Below, piece by piece: positions 1 to 7,353 of a stretch of DNA of 39,861 nt (the first letter of the stretch is position 1; every line of letters starts with the position of its first letter). The translations under genes and the position numbers were made by a program. This DNA is from Desulfuromusa sp. Lineage in GTDB: Bacteria; Desulfobacterota; Desulfuromonadia; Desulfuromonadales; Geopsychrobacteraceae. A model generated the notes under the pieces. It ran no database searches, was not told the DNA's origin, and saw only the letters and a program-made list of their open reading frames with translations. The stretch is from positions 1 to 39,861 of the forward strand of contig JADGDX010000024.1 of NCBI GenBank assembly GCA_016744675.1, given 5' to 3'.

Positions 1-213
1 GGAATAGATATTACAAGCGTGGTCCTTAAAAAACTAGCTGATAAGATCATATTGATCTCAGGCGATAGTGACTTTGTTCCCGCTGCAAAATTAGCTCGAA
101 TTGAGGGAGCACATTTTATTCTTGATGCTATGGGGAGAAAAGTTAAAGGAGATTTAGCTGAGCATATTGATGGATTAAAAAGCTTTGTCCATACACTGAA
201 CCCTCCCAGCTAG
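1..213 (+). CDS. NYN (LabA/DUF88-type) domain protein, C-terminal fragment
   Basis: The window opens inside this gene. The frame is open from base 1 (GIDITSVVLKKLADK) to a stop at 211-213, so only about 70 C-terminal residues are visible. The segment LISGDSDFVPAAKLARIEG is the typical C-terminal acidic motif of NYN-domain (LabA/DUF88, PIN-like) proteins, where the aspartates of SGDSDF help coordinate metal for nuclease activity. The following hydrophobic strand (HFILDAM) and helix fit the end of the fold. Family members are predicted RNases. The substrate cannot be inferred here, and the N-terminal catalytic Asp lies outside the window. An internal start at 19 would give 64 residues, but it would cut into the domain, so the gene is treated as truncated by the window edge. 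Confidence 0.75.
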   Translation, partial: GIDITSVVLKKLADKIILISGDSDFVPAAKLARIEGAHFILDAMGRKVKGDLAEHIDGLKSFVHTLNPPS

Positions 214-488
214 CATATCTATAAATGGCTATTCAATTTTTCAAATATTAAAGAAGTAACAATTTAATATCTAATGTTTATCTCGAAGCCTTTGTTTAAA
301 TCCGTGGTTTGTGTAGTTGAGGGCTCTCTACTTTTTTCAGTACTCTCAACGCAATAAAGGGGGCAAATATGATTTTGACATTTATTAACATTAAAGGGGA
401 AAACAGACTGGCTCCGTAATTTTTTTGGTGGGAACGTCTTCCCTTTCTCGCCAAACCAGAACAAACATTCTTCTGACTAGATCAAGGA
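214..488. other. AT-rich intergenic stretch between convergent genes
   Basis: These 275 bases lie between the convergent NYN and U32 genes. I see no tRNA, no clear intrinsic terminator and no convincing coding sequence. A minus-strand frame of 66 codons (264-464) has low-complexity, Cys/Lys/Ser-rich content and no family resemblance. A short inverted repeat (TCAAGG/CCTTGA) spans the U32 stop codon but lacks a T-run. Confidence 0.5.
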
Positions 489-2765
489 TTAAATCCCTTG
501 AAAATATTGAGCATTAGTCGTCTGTCGAACCACCCGCTCAAGCTCTTGCTTTGCCACACTATCCCCGACTAACAACTTTTCAAAAAGAGCTATCAATTGT
601 CCCTGATTCACCGCTACCGTGGTTTCATTTTCAACATCAGTTAAATCGATCAAAAATCCTGAGAACATAGTGGGCAAGTCAGCAACAATATCGTGATTTA
701 AAAAATGGCGTGAATGGTAAAGGCTTGGATATCCCCCTTGACTGTTGTAAACAATAAGTGTGTCATTTTTCTCGTTGGTGATGGTTGCTGAGCGGGTGCA
801 ATTTTGTAGGCAATCATCATCGATACGGCTCTTCTCGCAGCCTTCAATCTGGTGCACCAAGCATTGACGGCTGGTGAGTAACATTAGCGGATGATAGATG
901 CTGTAGTAGAGGTCAAATCCCTCGGGTCGCGAGATTAAGCTCATTTGTTCACGGCTCAATTCATTGGAAATAAACGCCCCCGCGCAATGAAAGCGTTCCC
1001 TTAAACACAACAGAGAATATGAGTTGATACAGTTTAAATGCGGCCCAGCTATCCATGCAATGCCCTGCTGATATGCTGCATAACCAAGACCACTGTTATT
1101 GCTCACGATTTGTTCGGGTTGTAACTGCCGTAAGAATTCAACTGCGGCACGATAATGGTCGTCGATGAGAAGTGCTGGAAACCACGGGACTAGCTGTTTG
1201 TGCTGCCTGAATAATTCAACCAGCTCGATCACGTTATCCTGTAAGCAACACGGCACCTGATAATAGATAGTTGCCGTAGAATGATCACACTGTCCGATCT
1301 GCTCGACTGATGAGATCAACACCGCTAACTTTGCTGGGTTGTCAACCTTCTGTGCCCGTTCAAGCCGTGGCAACTTCACCGCAACATGCTTTTGGGGCTG
1401 ATCACTCAGGTAAGATAATATCTTTTTAGCGAATATTGTCATTTCTTTATAGGGTAAAAACAGGTGTGGCTGAAGTCCCTTTAAATCGAGATCTTGCAGC
1501 TGAAAGCGAACCGCGTCGATGGTCGCAAAGCGTGTGCGCAAGCTGTCATGATCCAGTCCGTTTGGCTTTGGTTTCTCCGTTGCTGCCGCAACAGATTCAG
1601 GGGTGACAAGATTCACCTTTGAACGCAGCTGAAACGTCTTCTTGCCAGCAATCACTTCAATCTGCAACCGTTCCCCTTCACGACCTGACAGCTTAACCCT
1701 CAAGGGCACTTTTTCACTATTAAGCGTCGCAATCTTCCGACGTACATCCTCTATGATGACGGTTCTTGCGTCATGAAGATCGCGACTCACTTCTTTGTGA
1801 CCATTGTCGCCTTGAGATGGACTGTTTTTTTCTGAGAAATGAAGCGCGGAGCTGTCGCGTGGATTATCAATAAACATATTTTTATTGATATCTCCGGTCA
1901 GAAAACCGTTGCTGAAAGTGCGATTAAACACGCTATAGATGGCGTGATCATCGCTATGCGTCTGCCCTGTGGCATAGAAATTATCCAGCAATTTGCGCCA
2001 CGAGTTCACCACGGTATAGACGTAATGAAACTTTTTCATCCGCCCCTCAATTTTCAACGAATCGACCCCCGCCTGTGCTAACAGAGCAAGGTCATTGAAA
2101 GAGGAGTTGTCTTTGAGGTTGAGGGGATAGCTCATCCCTCTGGCCGTCGGCTGAAAAGCATCGCGACAGTGTTGACTACAGCGGCCGCGATTACCCGACT
2201 TGCCGTCGAGAACAGAACTTAAGTAACAGATTCCCGAAAACCCGATACAGTAAGAACCATGCACGAAAACCTCAATGGCGATTCCCCGTTGATGGCCTAC
2301 CTCGACAAGGTCTTTAATCTCTTCAATATTCAGTTCGCGGCAGAGGTTGACACGCTTCACCGCCAGCTGATCTAAAAACTCAATTTGCCCCGCATTATGG
2401 GTCGTGAGTTGGGTTGAAGCGTGAACTTCAAGGCCTTTGAAATGGATTGCAAGGAGATGGAACAAGCCGAGATCTTGGACAATGACACCATCGAGAGTGG
2501 TATTCACCAGCTTGTTCAATAAATTAATAAGAGATTTAAACTCATTTTCGATAATAAGAATATTGATGGTCAAAAACACCTTGCACTGATGGTCATGAGC
2601 AAGATGCAAAACCTGATTCAAATCGCCAATCTCAATATTGGTGGCACGGTTTCGCGCGTTAAAATGACCAAGGCCACAATAAACCGCATCCGCTCCCGCG
2701 ACAATGGCAGCCTTGATTGATTCCATATCGCCACCGGGGGCGAGCAGTTCAAATTGTTTCGTCAT
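489..2765 (-). CDS. U32 family peptidase-like protein, long form (RlhA/YdcP-related)
   Basis: This 758-residue protein begins with the U32 signature N-terminus (ELLAPGGDMESIKAAIVAG, then DAVYCGLGHFNARN). It carries the family motif around residues 165-184 (EVFVHGSYCIGFSGICYLSS). Four cysteines (C173, C180, C196, C200) match the conserved Cys set of the family. U32 proteins were named as peptidases, but characterised members such as RlhA and TrhP are RNA-hydroxylation factors. The four cysteines and the length make an RlhA-like role in 23S rRNA C-hydroxylation plausible, but I infer this only from the family. The C-terminal half (about 390-758) matches the long form with a DUF3656-like insert, and another Cys group (CEKSRIDDDCLQNC) lies near residue 680. 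The start has AAGG only 2 bases upstream, so the initiation signal is weak. The gene is monocistronic here. Confidence 0.85.
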   Translation of the reverse strand: MTKQFELLAPGGDMESIKAAIVAGADAVYCGLGHFNARNRATNIEIGDLNQVLHLAHDHQCKVFLTINILIIENEFKSLINLLNKLVNTTLDGVIVQDLGLFHLLAIHFKGLEVHASTQLTTHNAGQIEFLDQLAVKRVNLCRELNIEEIKDLVEVGHQRGIAIEVFVHGSYCIGFSGICYLSSVLDGKSGNRGRCSQHCRDAFQPTARGMSYPLNLKDNSSFNDLALLAQAGVDSLKIEGRMKKFHYVYTVVNSWRKLLDNFYATGQTHSDDHAIYSVFNRTFSNGFLTGDINKNMFIDNPRDSSALHFSEKNSPSQGDNGHKEVSRDLHDARTVIIEDVRRKIATLNSEKVPLRVKLSGREGERLQIEVIAGKKTFQLRSKVNLVTPESVAAATEKPKPNGLDHDSLRTRFATIDAVRFQLQDLDLKGLQPHLFLPYKEMTIFAKKILSYLSDQPQKHVAVKLPRLERAQKVDNPAKLAVLISSVEQIGQCDHSTATIYYQVPCCLQDNVIELVELFRQHKQLVPWFPALLIDDHYRAAVEFLRQLQPEQIVSNNSGLGYAAYQQGIAWIAGPHLNCINSYSLLCLRERFHCAGAFISNELSREQMSLISRPEGFDLYYSIYHPLMLLTSRQCLVHQIEGCEKSRIDDDCLQNCTRSATITNEKNDTLIVYNSQGGYPSLYHSRHFLNHDIVADLPTMFSGFLIDLTDVENETTVAVNQGQLIALFEKLLVGDSVAKQELERVVRQTTNAQYFQGI

Positions 2766-2900
2766 GACCTTATTTTAGGGACACAATCCCTATTTGTTCT
2801 TTCGTGGCTAAGTAGCAAATCAAAAGACGTCAACCATTCTCTTGATGAATTAAATTGACAATCAATTGTAGCAAGATGAAAGGAAAGCACAAAGCAGATA

Positions 2901-2941
2901 AAACAAGGACTTAGCCGAATATGTCAGCTAAGTCCTTGTTT
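2901..2941. terminator. 15-bp perfect inverted repeat, terminator-like
   Basis: The arms at 2901-2915 and 2927-2941 are perfectly complementary over 15 bases around an 11-nt loop. A T-rich tail (TTGTTTTTGTT) follows on the plus strand, and TTGTTTTAT follows on the minus strand. It looks like a bidirectional intrinsic terminator, but no gene is seen just upstream on the plus strand. It could stop transcripts reading leftward past tRNA-Leu, or end a small RNA from the U32 upstream region. Confidence 0.6.
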
Positions 2942-2946
2942 TTGTT

Positions 2947-3249
2947 ATGGTCGGATGCTGTATGGAAATAAGTTTAATAACTATTTACGGCCGCGTAACC
3001 CCAGAAACACGCCAACAGATACCAAAAGAACAATTAAAATCAAACGCCGTACAGACGAGTCCTCAGCCTAAGGAAGGGACCGCAACAAACGATCCCTCAG
3101 TAGCACCCTTAAAGCAGCAAGAGGATTTGACTCCCATCAATAAACCGGTTGAGGAGCAAGCTGATCCGCAGCCCCGTACTCCTTGGTTGCCGAAACTTAA
3201 GTCCTGGGGGTTCGAGAGTTGGGGAGAAGAAAGTGTCAATGATTACTGA
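2947..3249 (+). CDS. Small Pro/Glu/Gln-rich hypothetical protein
   Basis: This is a 100-codon frame. Its first 20 residues are ordinary, its middle is low-complexity and rich in Pro, Gln, Glu and Thr (about residues 25-75), and its end is Trp-rich (WLPKLKSWGFESWGEESVNDY without its last residue). No domain is recognised and no function is assigned. The ATG at 2947 has no good Shine-Dalgarno and lies 6 bases after a hairpin; the ATG at 2962 is an equally possible start. It is flanked by terminator-like hairpins on both sides. The disordered composition could be a real small protein, for example a linker or tail region, or a chance frame. Confidence 0.35.
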   Translation: MVGCCMEISLITIYGRVTPETRQQIPKEQLKSNAVQTSPQPKEGTATNDPSVAPLKQQEDLTPINKPVEEQADPQPRTPWLPKLKSWGFESWGEESVNDY

Positions 3250-3301
3250 GCGAACAATAATGTTTTTTGCTCAGCAGTGTTGGCGAGTGCGTTGAACAAA
3301 G

Positions 3302-3327
3302 AAAAAGCCCCTGATTTCTCAGGGGCT
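3302..3327 (-). terminator. Intrinsic terminator of tRNA-Leu
   Basis: A 9-bp perfect stem (3306-3314 with 3319-3327, AGCCCCTGA arm) and a 4-nt loop are followed on the minus strand by a run of Ts at 3302-3306. It sits 11 bases beyond the tRNA 3' end, so it ends that transcript. Confidence 0.9.
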
Positions 3328-3338
3328 AATTTCAATTT

Positions 3339-3423
3339 TGGTACCGAAGGCCGGAATCGAACCGGCACGCCGTGAAGCAACGGTGTTTGAGACCGTCGTG
3401 TCTACCAATTCCACCACTTCGGC
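3339..3423 (-). tRNA. tRNA-Leu (anticodon CAA)
   Basis: The minus strand folds into an 85-nt class II tRNA. The acceptor GCCGAAG pairs with CTTCGGT (one G-U), followed by a discriminator A and an encoded CCA. The anticodon stem ACGGT/ACCGT encloses the loop CTCAAAC, giving anticodon CAA, which reads UUG. The long variable arm (TGCTTCACGGCGT) is typical of Leu tRNAs, and the T arm contains GGTTCGATTCC. It has its own consensus promoter and terminator. Confidence 0.97.
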
Positions 3424-3435
3424 TTGAGTTCGACG

Positions 3436-3463
3436 ATTATATGGTTCCGGGTTATTTTGTCAA
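3436..3463 (-). promoter_or_regulatory. Consensus sigma-70 promoter for tRNA-Leu
   Basis: On the minus strand TTGACA (3458-3463) and TATAAT (3436-3441) are separated by 16 bases, and both hexamers match consensus exactly. The -10 lies 12 bases before the tRNA 5' end. The pabC stop codon (TGA at 3460-3462) is contained in the -35 hexamer. Confidence 0.9.
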
Positions 3464-4293
3464 GTCTCTATCCGCATCTTAAGCGTTTTTATTATCGATA
3501 TCCATATCTCCCCTTGATTGATGGGGTGCTCATCAATGTTGGACACGGGAAGGAGGTCTAACAACGAGTTTGTCAGAAAAGCTTCATCGGATTGAAGTAG
3601 ATCGTTGAGTGGAATTTCATGTTCATCGACTTTCATGCCCAGTTCAATTGCCGCTTTAATGACTTGCTGACGCATAATTCCATTGAGAACGAGTGTGTCT
3701 GCCGGGGGAGTGATGAGGTGGTCTCCCCTAAGGGCAAATATATTGCTGGTACTTCCTTCGAGGACGTTTTGATGCTGATCTATGAAGAGAGCTTCTTGTG
3801 CTCCGGATTTTTGAGCGTATCCCTTAGCGTAAAGACAATCTGCGTAGTTGCCTCGTTTCATCTGAGGGAGGTGGCTGGTCGGGTTGATGCGCTGATTGGG
3901 TGCAATGATGCACTTTGCTCCAATTCGACGATCGTGATCGGTTAATTCAGCGTAGTCTGAAGCGGTGATCAAAAACCAGCTGTGTTCTGTTTGGGGCCAT
4001 GCTAAGCCATCAAAGGGGCCTCGACTGAGAGTGAGCCGAATCCGTGAGCATGGAGATTTAAGTGCGGCGGCTATTTGCGCGAGAGCGATTTCAATTTTTT
4101 TCCGGTCGCAGGGAAAACCTAACCGTTGCGCTGATTGCTCCAGTCGATCTAAGTGTTGTTTTTGCAGTAAGATTTTCTGCTGTTGTCCTTTTAGGGTCTC
4201 AAAAAGGCTGTCACCGAAGAGAAAAGCGCCGTCATTGATTGACAGGTTGGCATCTTCGTGAGGGATGAACTTTCCATTGAGACACACGAGCAT
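3460..4293 (-). CDS. pabC: Aminodeoxychorismate lyase-like class IV aminotransferase
   Basis: This 277-residue fold-type IV PLP enzyme probably converts 4-amino-4-deoxychorismate to p-aminobenzoate and pyruvate in folate synthesis. The N-terminal motif FLFGDSLFETLKG (24-36) is typical. K146 in MKRGNYADC is the expected PLP lysine, and LEGSTSNIF (178-186) carries the class IV glutamate E179 and the loop that binds the cofactor phosphate. The gene starts 4 bases after pabB ends, so the two are surely co-transcribed and probably translationally coupled. Class IV enzymes also include branched-chain and D-amino-acid aminotransferases that cannot be separated on these motifs alone; the pabB partner decides the call. 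Confidence 0.85.
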   Translation of the reverse strand: MLVCLNGKFIPHEDANLSINDGAFLFGDSLFETLKGQQQKILLQKQHLDRLEQSAQRLGFPCDRKKIEIALAQIAAALKSPCSRIRLTLSRGPFDGLAWPQTEHSWFLITASDYAELTDHDRRIGAKCIIAPNQRINPTSHLPQMKRGNYADCLYAKGYAQKSGAQEALFIDQHQNVLEGSTSNIFALRGDHLITPPADTLVLNGIMRQQVIKAAIELGMKVDEHEIPLNDLLQSDEAFLTNSLLDLLPVSNIDEHPINQGEIWISIIKTLKMRIET

Positions 4294-4297
4294 GTAT

Positions 4298-5662
4298 TTA
4301 ACCTTCTATACTTTGCAGCAGGGTCCGTAATGCTTCCCCTTTGTGGAGACATTCCTGCCATTCTTTTTCTGGAATAGAATCAGCGACAATCCCGGCACCG
4401 GTCTGGTAGGTCAGTTTGTTGCCGGTTCTCTGAAAGGTCCGAATCAGGATATTTAAATCCATGTTGCCACAGGCACTGATATATCCGGCACTGCCAGTGT
4501 AACTTCCTCGGCCCACAGGTTCAAGTTCATCGATGATTTCCATACAACGTTTTTTGGGGACACCCGTAATGGTGCCACCGGGGAAGGTTGCTTGGAGGAG
4601 ATCGAAGGGGCTGCAATCGTCCCGTAAGACTCCACGCACATTGGAAACAATATGGGTCACGTGAGAGTAGCGTTCAAGAACCATCAGCTCATCGACTTCG
4701 ACACTTCCCGTTTGACAAACTTTTCCCAGATCGTTTCTTTCCAGATCAAGAAGCATAATGTGTTCAGCACGTTCTTTGGGATGATTAAGAAGTTCATTGC
4801 CTAGGTGATGATCTTCTGGTGGGGTGTAGCCACGCGGCCGGGTTCCGGCAATGGGGCGGGTTTCTGCCAAGTTTCCTTGGAGTGAAACTAAACGTTCTGG
4901 CGAACTGGAAATAATGTCGATCCCCGGAAATTTCAGCAGGCAGGAAAACGGTGCTGGGTTGATTTGGCGCAAGCGTCGATAAAGTTCTGTTGATGGACCT
5001 TCCAGCATCCCATCAAAACGACAAGAAAGATTGACCTGATAGATGTCTCCGGCTGCGATATATTCTTTTCCTTGCTCAACCATCGAGATGAAGTTTGCTT
5101 GAGAAAGAATTGCTTCAGGTTGTTGGGGAACCTTGAGCTTCTGTGTGGTTACGTTGCTCTGTCCTTTTTTGATGATCGTTTCATATTTCGTTAAATCGAT
5201 ACTGGAATCAAGAGTCGCTAAAATCAATTGTTTGCTGTAATGATCGTAGGTCGCAGTGATATCGACCCAGTAGAGCTCCAGATCGGGAATAGCGGGATCG
5301 CGCACACTGTTATGAGGCAGTGTTTCGATCTGGGTCGCGAGGTCATAACTGAAATAGCCAAAAAAACCACCGGGGAACGGTGTTGCGGATGAAGGCGGCA
5401 CACATCTTTGCTGTAGGATCTTGGCAAGGGCTGGAAGAGGTGGCCCCAGAAGTTCAATTTTCTCCCCGTGGTTGTCGCAAAGAAGTTTCCCATCCATCAG
5501 GCAATAACGTTCCTGCCAGCGGAGAGGAACGATGGAGTAACGGCCAGTTTTGGGTAAAGGATTCAGTGATTCAAGAAAACCTGGTCCCTCTGGGCAGAGG
5601 GTGAGGTAGAGGGCCAGAGGATCGAAATCTGGGAAGTTAAAGCTGTGAGTTGATATTGTCAT
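4298..5662 (-). CDS. pabB: Aminodeoxychorismate synthase component I (PabB/TrpE family)
   Basis: This 454-residue chorismate-binding enzyme would aminate chorismate, using ammonia from a PabA/TrpG glutaminase that is not in this window. The N-terminal third is the TrpE/PabB N-domain. The catalytic domain begins around residue 190 (ISMVEQGKEYIAAGDIYQVN) and includes SSSPERLV (252-259), the chorismate loop PIAGTRPRG (270-278), LLDLERNDLG, ATFPGGTITGVPK and SYTGSAGYI. The loop reads PIAGT, the anthranilate-synthase form, rather than the PIKGT of many PabB enzymes, so sequence alone does not exclude TrpE. The following pabC favours PabB. The start codon lies only 15 bases past a terminator that follows tRNA-Ala. 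Confidence 0.82.
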   Translation of the reverse strand: MTISTHSFNFPDFDPLALYLTLCPEGPGFLESLNPLPKTGRYSIVPLRWQERYCLMDGKLLCDNHGEKIELLGPPLPALAKILQQRCVPPSSATPFPGGFFGYFSYDLATQIETLPHNSVRDPAIPDLELYWVDITATYDHYSKQLILATLDSSIDLTKYETIIKKGQSNVTTQKLKVPQQPEAILSQANFISMVEQGKEYIAAGDIYQVNLSCRFDGMLEGPSTELYRRLRQINPAPFSCLLKFPGIDIISSSPERLVSLQGNLAETRPIAGTRPRGYTPPEDHHLGNELLNHPKERAEHIMLLDLERNDLGKVCQTGSVEVDELMVLERYSHVTHIVSNVRGVLRDDCSPFDLLQATFPGGTITGVPKKRCMEIIDELEPVGRGSYTGSAGYISACGNMDLNILIRTFQRTGNKLTYQTGAGIVADSIPEKEWQECLHKGEALRTLLQSIEG

Positions 5663-5677
5663 TGTGGTGACCCTAAC

Positions 5678-5708
5678 AAAAAAAGGATTAGCTGTTGTCA
5701 GCTAACCC
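5678..5708 (-). terminator. Intrinsic terminator of tRNA-Ala
   Basis: On the minus strand GGGTTAGCTG pairs with CAGCTAATCC (10 bp, one G-U) around a 4-nt loop, followed by seven Ts (5678-5684). It lies 11 bases beyond the tRNA and 15 bases before the pabB start, so pabB is either read through at this site or transcribed from a promoter overlapping it. Confidence 0.88.
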
Positions 5709-5718
5709 TTGATTCTTT

Positions 5719-5794
5719 TGGTGGAGCTACGCGGGATCGAACCGCGGACCTTTTGACTGCCAGTCAAACGCTCTCCCAACTGAGCTACAGCCCC
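5719..5794 (-). tRNA. tRNA-Ala (anticodon GGC)
   Basis: This is a 76-nt cloverleaf on the minus strand. The acceptor GGGGCTG pairs with TAGCTCC (two G-U), and the CCA is encoded. The D arm is GCTC/GAGC, and the anticodon stem TTTGA/TCAAA encloses the loop CTGGCAG, giving anticodon GGC. The T arm is CGCGG/CCGCG around TTCGATC. Confidence 0.97.
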
Positions 5795-5810
5795 TTATAG
5801 AGTGGGCGAT

Positions 5811-5839
5811 TTATAACAAAATCGAACTTAAAGTGTCAA
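5811..5839 (-). promoter_or_regulatory. Sigma-70 promoter for tRNA-Ala
   Basis: The minus strand has TTGACA (5834-5839), a 17-base spacer and TTATAA (5811-5816), ending 16 bases before the tRNA 5' end. The match and spacing are close to ideal. Confidence 0.85.
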
Positions 5840-5937
5840 TAAAAATAAACAATCTATGATGTTGTTCAATGATTAAATGTCGTGGTAGACTTCCGTGCGA
5901 AAAATCTCAAAATTTTCCATGCCCTGAGAGGACAACT

Positions 5938-7350
5938 ATGAGTGGACAACAGAACCTGTTGCGTAACCTGCCGGCGATTGATCGTGTTTTACGTGAAGAG
6001 CCCTTGCAGAAATTATCTCAGCAGTTGCCACAAGAGACGTTATCTGGTGCAGTTCAGGACCTGATGACGGCCCTACGGCAGGAAATTATCGCTACCGGAC
6101 AGATTGATTCTCCTGAGCGTCTTCAGCCTGAGCAAATTGCTGCAGCAGCTGCCTGCAAGTGTCGTGAGTTACTCCAGCCATCTTTACGCAAGGTGATCAA
6201 TGCTACGGGGACTCTTCTCCATACCAATTTGGGGCGGGCACCTCTTTCTTCACAATCTTTACGGGCCATAAATGATGTCGCTGCTGGTTATTCAAATCTT
6301 GAATTTGAATTGGATAGTGGCTGTCGTGGAGAGCGTTTCTCACACGTTGAAAGCATTTTAACTCAGTTAACTGGAGCAGAAGCGGCTCTGGTGGTGAATA
6401 ATAATTCGGGTGCGGTTCTGCTGGCATTGACTGCACTGGGTAAGGGCCGTGAGGCGGTTGTTTCGCGGGGAGAGCTGGTTGAGATTGGTGGTGCTTTCAG
6501 AATTCCCGAAGTGATGGAGGCGGGTGGTGTTATTTTGCGTGAGGTTGGGTCCTCAAATCGTACCCATTTGAAAGACTACCAACAAGCAATTAACGAAAAC
6601 ACCTCACTGTTGCTTAAGGTTCATACCAGTAATTACCGAATTGTCGGTTTTACCAAAGAGGTCCCGGCGAGAGATTTGCTCCCGTTGGCCCGTGAAAATG
6701 ATCTGATCCTGATGGAAGACCTTGGTAGTGGCTTGTTGATTGATCTAAGTCGTTATGGCTTGGAGAGAGAGCCAACCGTTCCGGAGGTTGTCAAGGCAGG
6801 AGTCGACGTTATTACTTTTAGTGGGGATAAGTTACTTGGCGGGCCGCAGGCTGGAATTATCGTTGGCCGTGCTGATCTGATCAAGAAGCTGCGCAAGCAC
6901 CCGTTGGCTCGAGCATTGCGGATTGATAAGTTAACTTTAGCTGCACTTGAATCAACCTTGAAACTGTATTTAAAACCTGAACAGGTATTGCAAGAACTGC
7001 CCGTATTGAAAATGTTTTCAGCAGCTCCCGAGCTTCAAAAACACCGTTGTCAAAGTTTGCTCGAACGCTTGATGACAGAACCTCTTGCAGCTGAAATTCG
7101 TTTAATTGAGGATGTGTCTCGTGTTGGGGGCGGGGCAATGCCGCTGACTGAGTTACCGGACTGGGCCATTGAAATTAATCCCTTAAAGCATCGGACCGCG
7201 GACTTGGCAAAGCGCTTGCGCACTTTTTCACCTGCAGTTGTTACCCGGGTTCATAATGATCGATTGCTGGTCAATATGCGGGCTGTCTTTGAGGATGAAG
7301 AGGGTTTGCTTGCGCAGTTCCTGATCTCAGTCCTTAGGAAAGAGGATTAA
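5938..7350 (+). CDS. selA: L-seryl-tRNA(Sec) selenium transferase
   Basis: SelA converts Ser-tRNA(Sec) to Sec-tRNA(Sec) using selenophosphate. The 470-residue protein has the SelA N-terminal domain (NLLRNLPAIDRVLREEP), the NATGTLLHTNLGRAPLS segment and the PLP site FSGDKLLGGPQAGII, with the Schiff-base lysine at K298. E. coli SelA is of similar size, with its lysine at 295. I chose the ATG at 5938 because AGAGG precedes it by 7 bases and the protein then starts like other SelA. A longer frame from 5869 adds 23 unrelated residues. It is the first gene of selA-selB-selD-tatA-like, 3 bases before selB. Confidence 0.97.
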   Translation: MSGQQNLLRNLPAIDRVLREEPLQKLSQQLPQETLSGAVQDLMTALRQEIIATGQIDSPERLQPEQIAAAAACKCRELLQPSLRKVINATGTLLHTNLGRAPLSSQSLRAINDVAAGYSNLEFELDSGCRGERFSHVESILTQLTGAEAALVVNNNSGAVLLALTALGKGREAVVSRGELVEIGGAFRIPEVMEAGGVILREVGSSNRTHLKDYQQAINENTSLLLKVHTSNYRIVGFTKEVPARDLLPLARENDLILMEDLGSGLLIDLSRYGLEREPTVPEVVKAGVDVITFSGDKLLGGPQAGIIVGRADLIKKLRKHPLARALRIDKLTLAALESTLKLYLKPEQVLQELPVLKMFSAAPELQKHRCQSLLERLMTEPLAAEIRLIEDVSRVGGGAMPLTELPDWAIEINPLKHRTADLAKRLRTFSPAVVTRVHNDRLLVNMRAVFEDEEGLLAQFLISVLRKED

Positions 7351-7353
7351 GTA

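Noticed and set aside
264..464. 66-codon minus-strand frame between the NYN and U32 genes
   Set aside because: No family resemblance, low-complexity Lys/Ser/Cys content and no good ribosome-binding site.
1839..2081. 80-codon plus-strand frame inside the U32 gene
   Set aside because: It is the reverse of the conserved U32 coding sequence and has no independent support.
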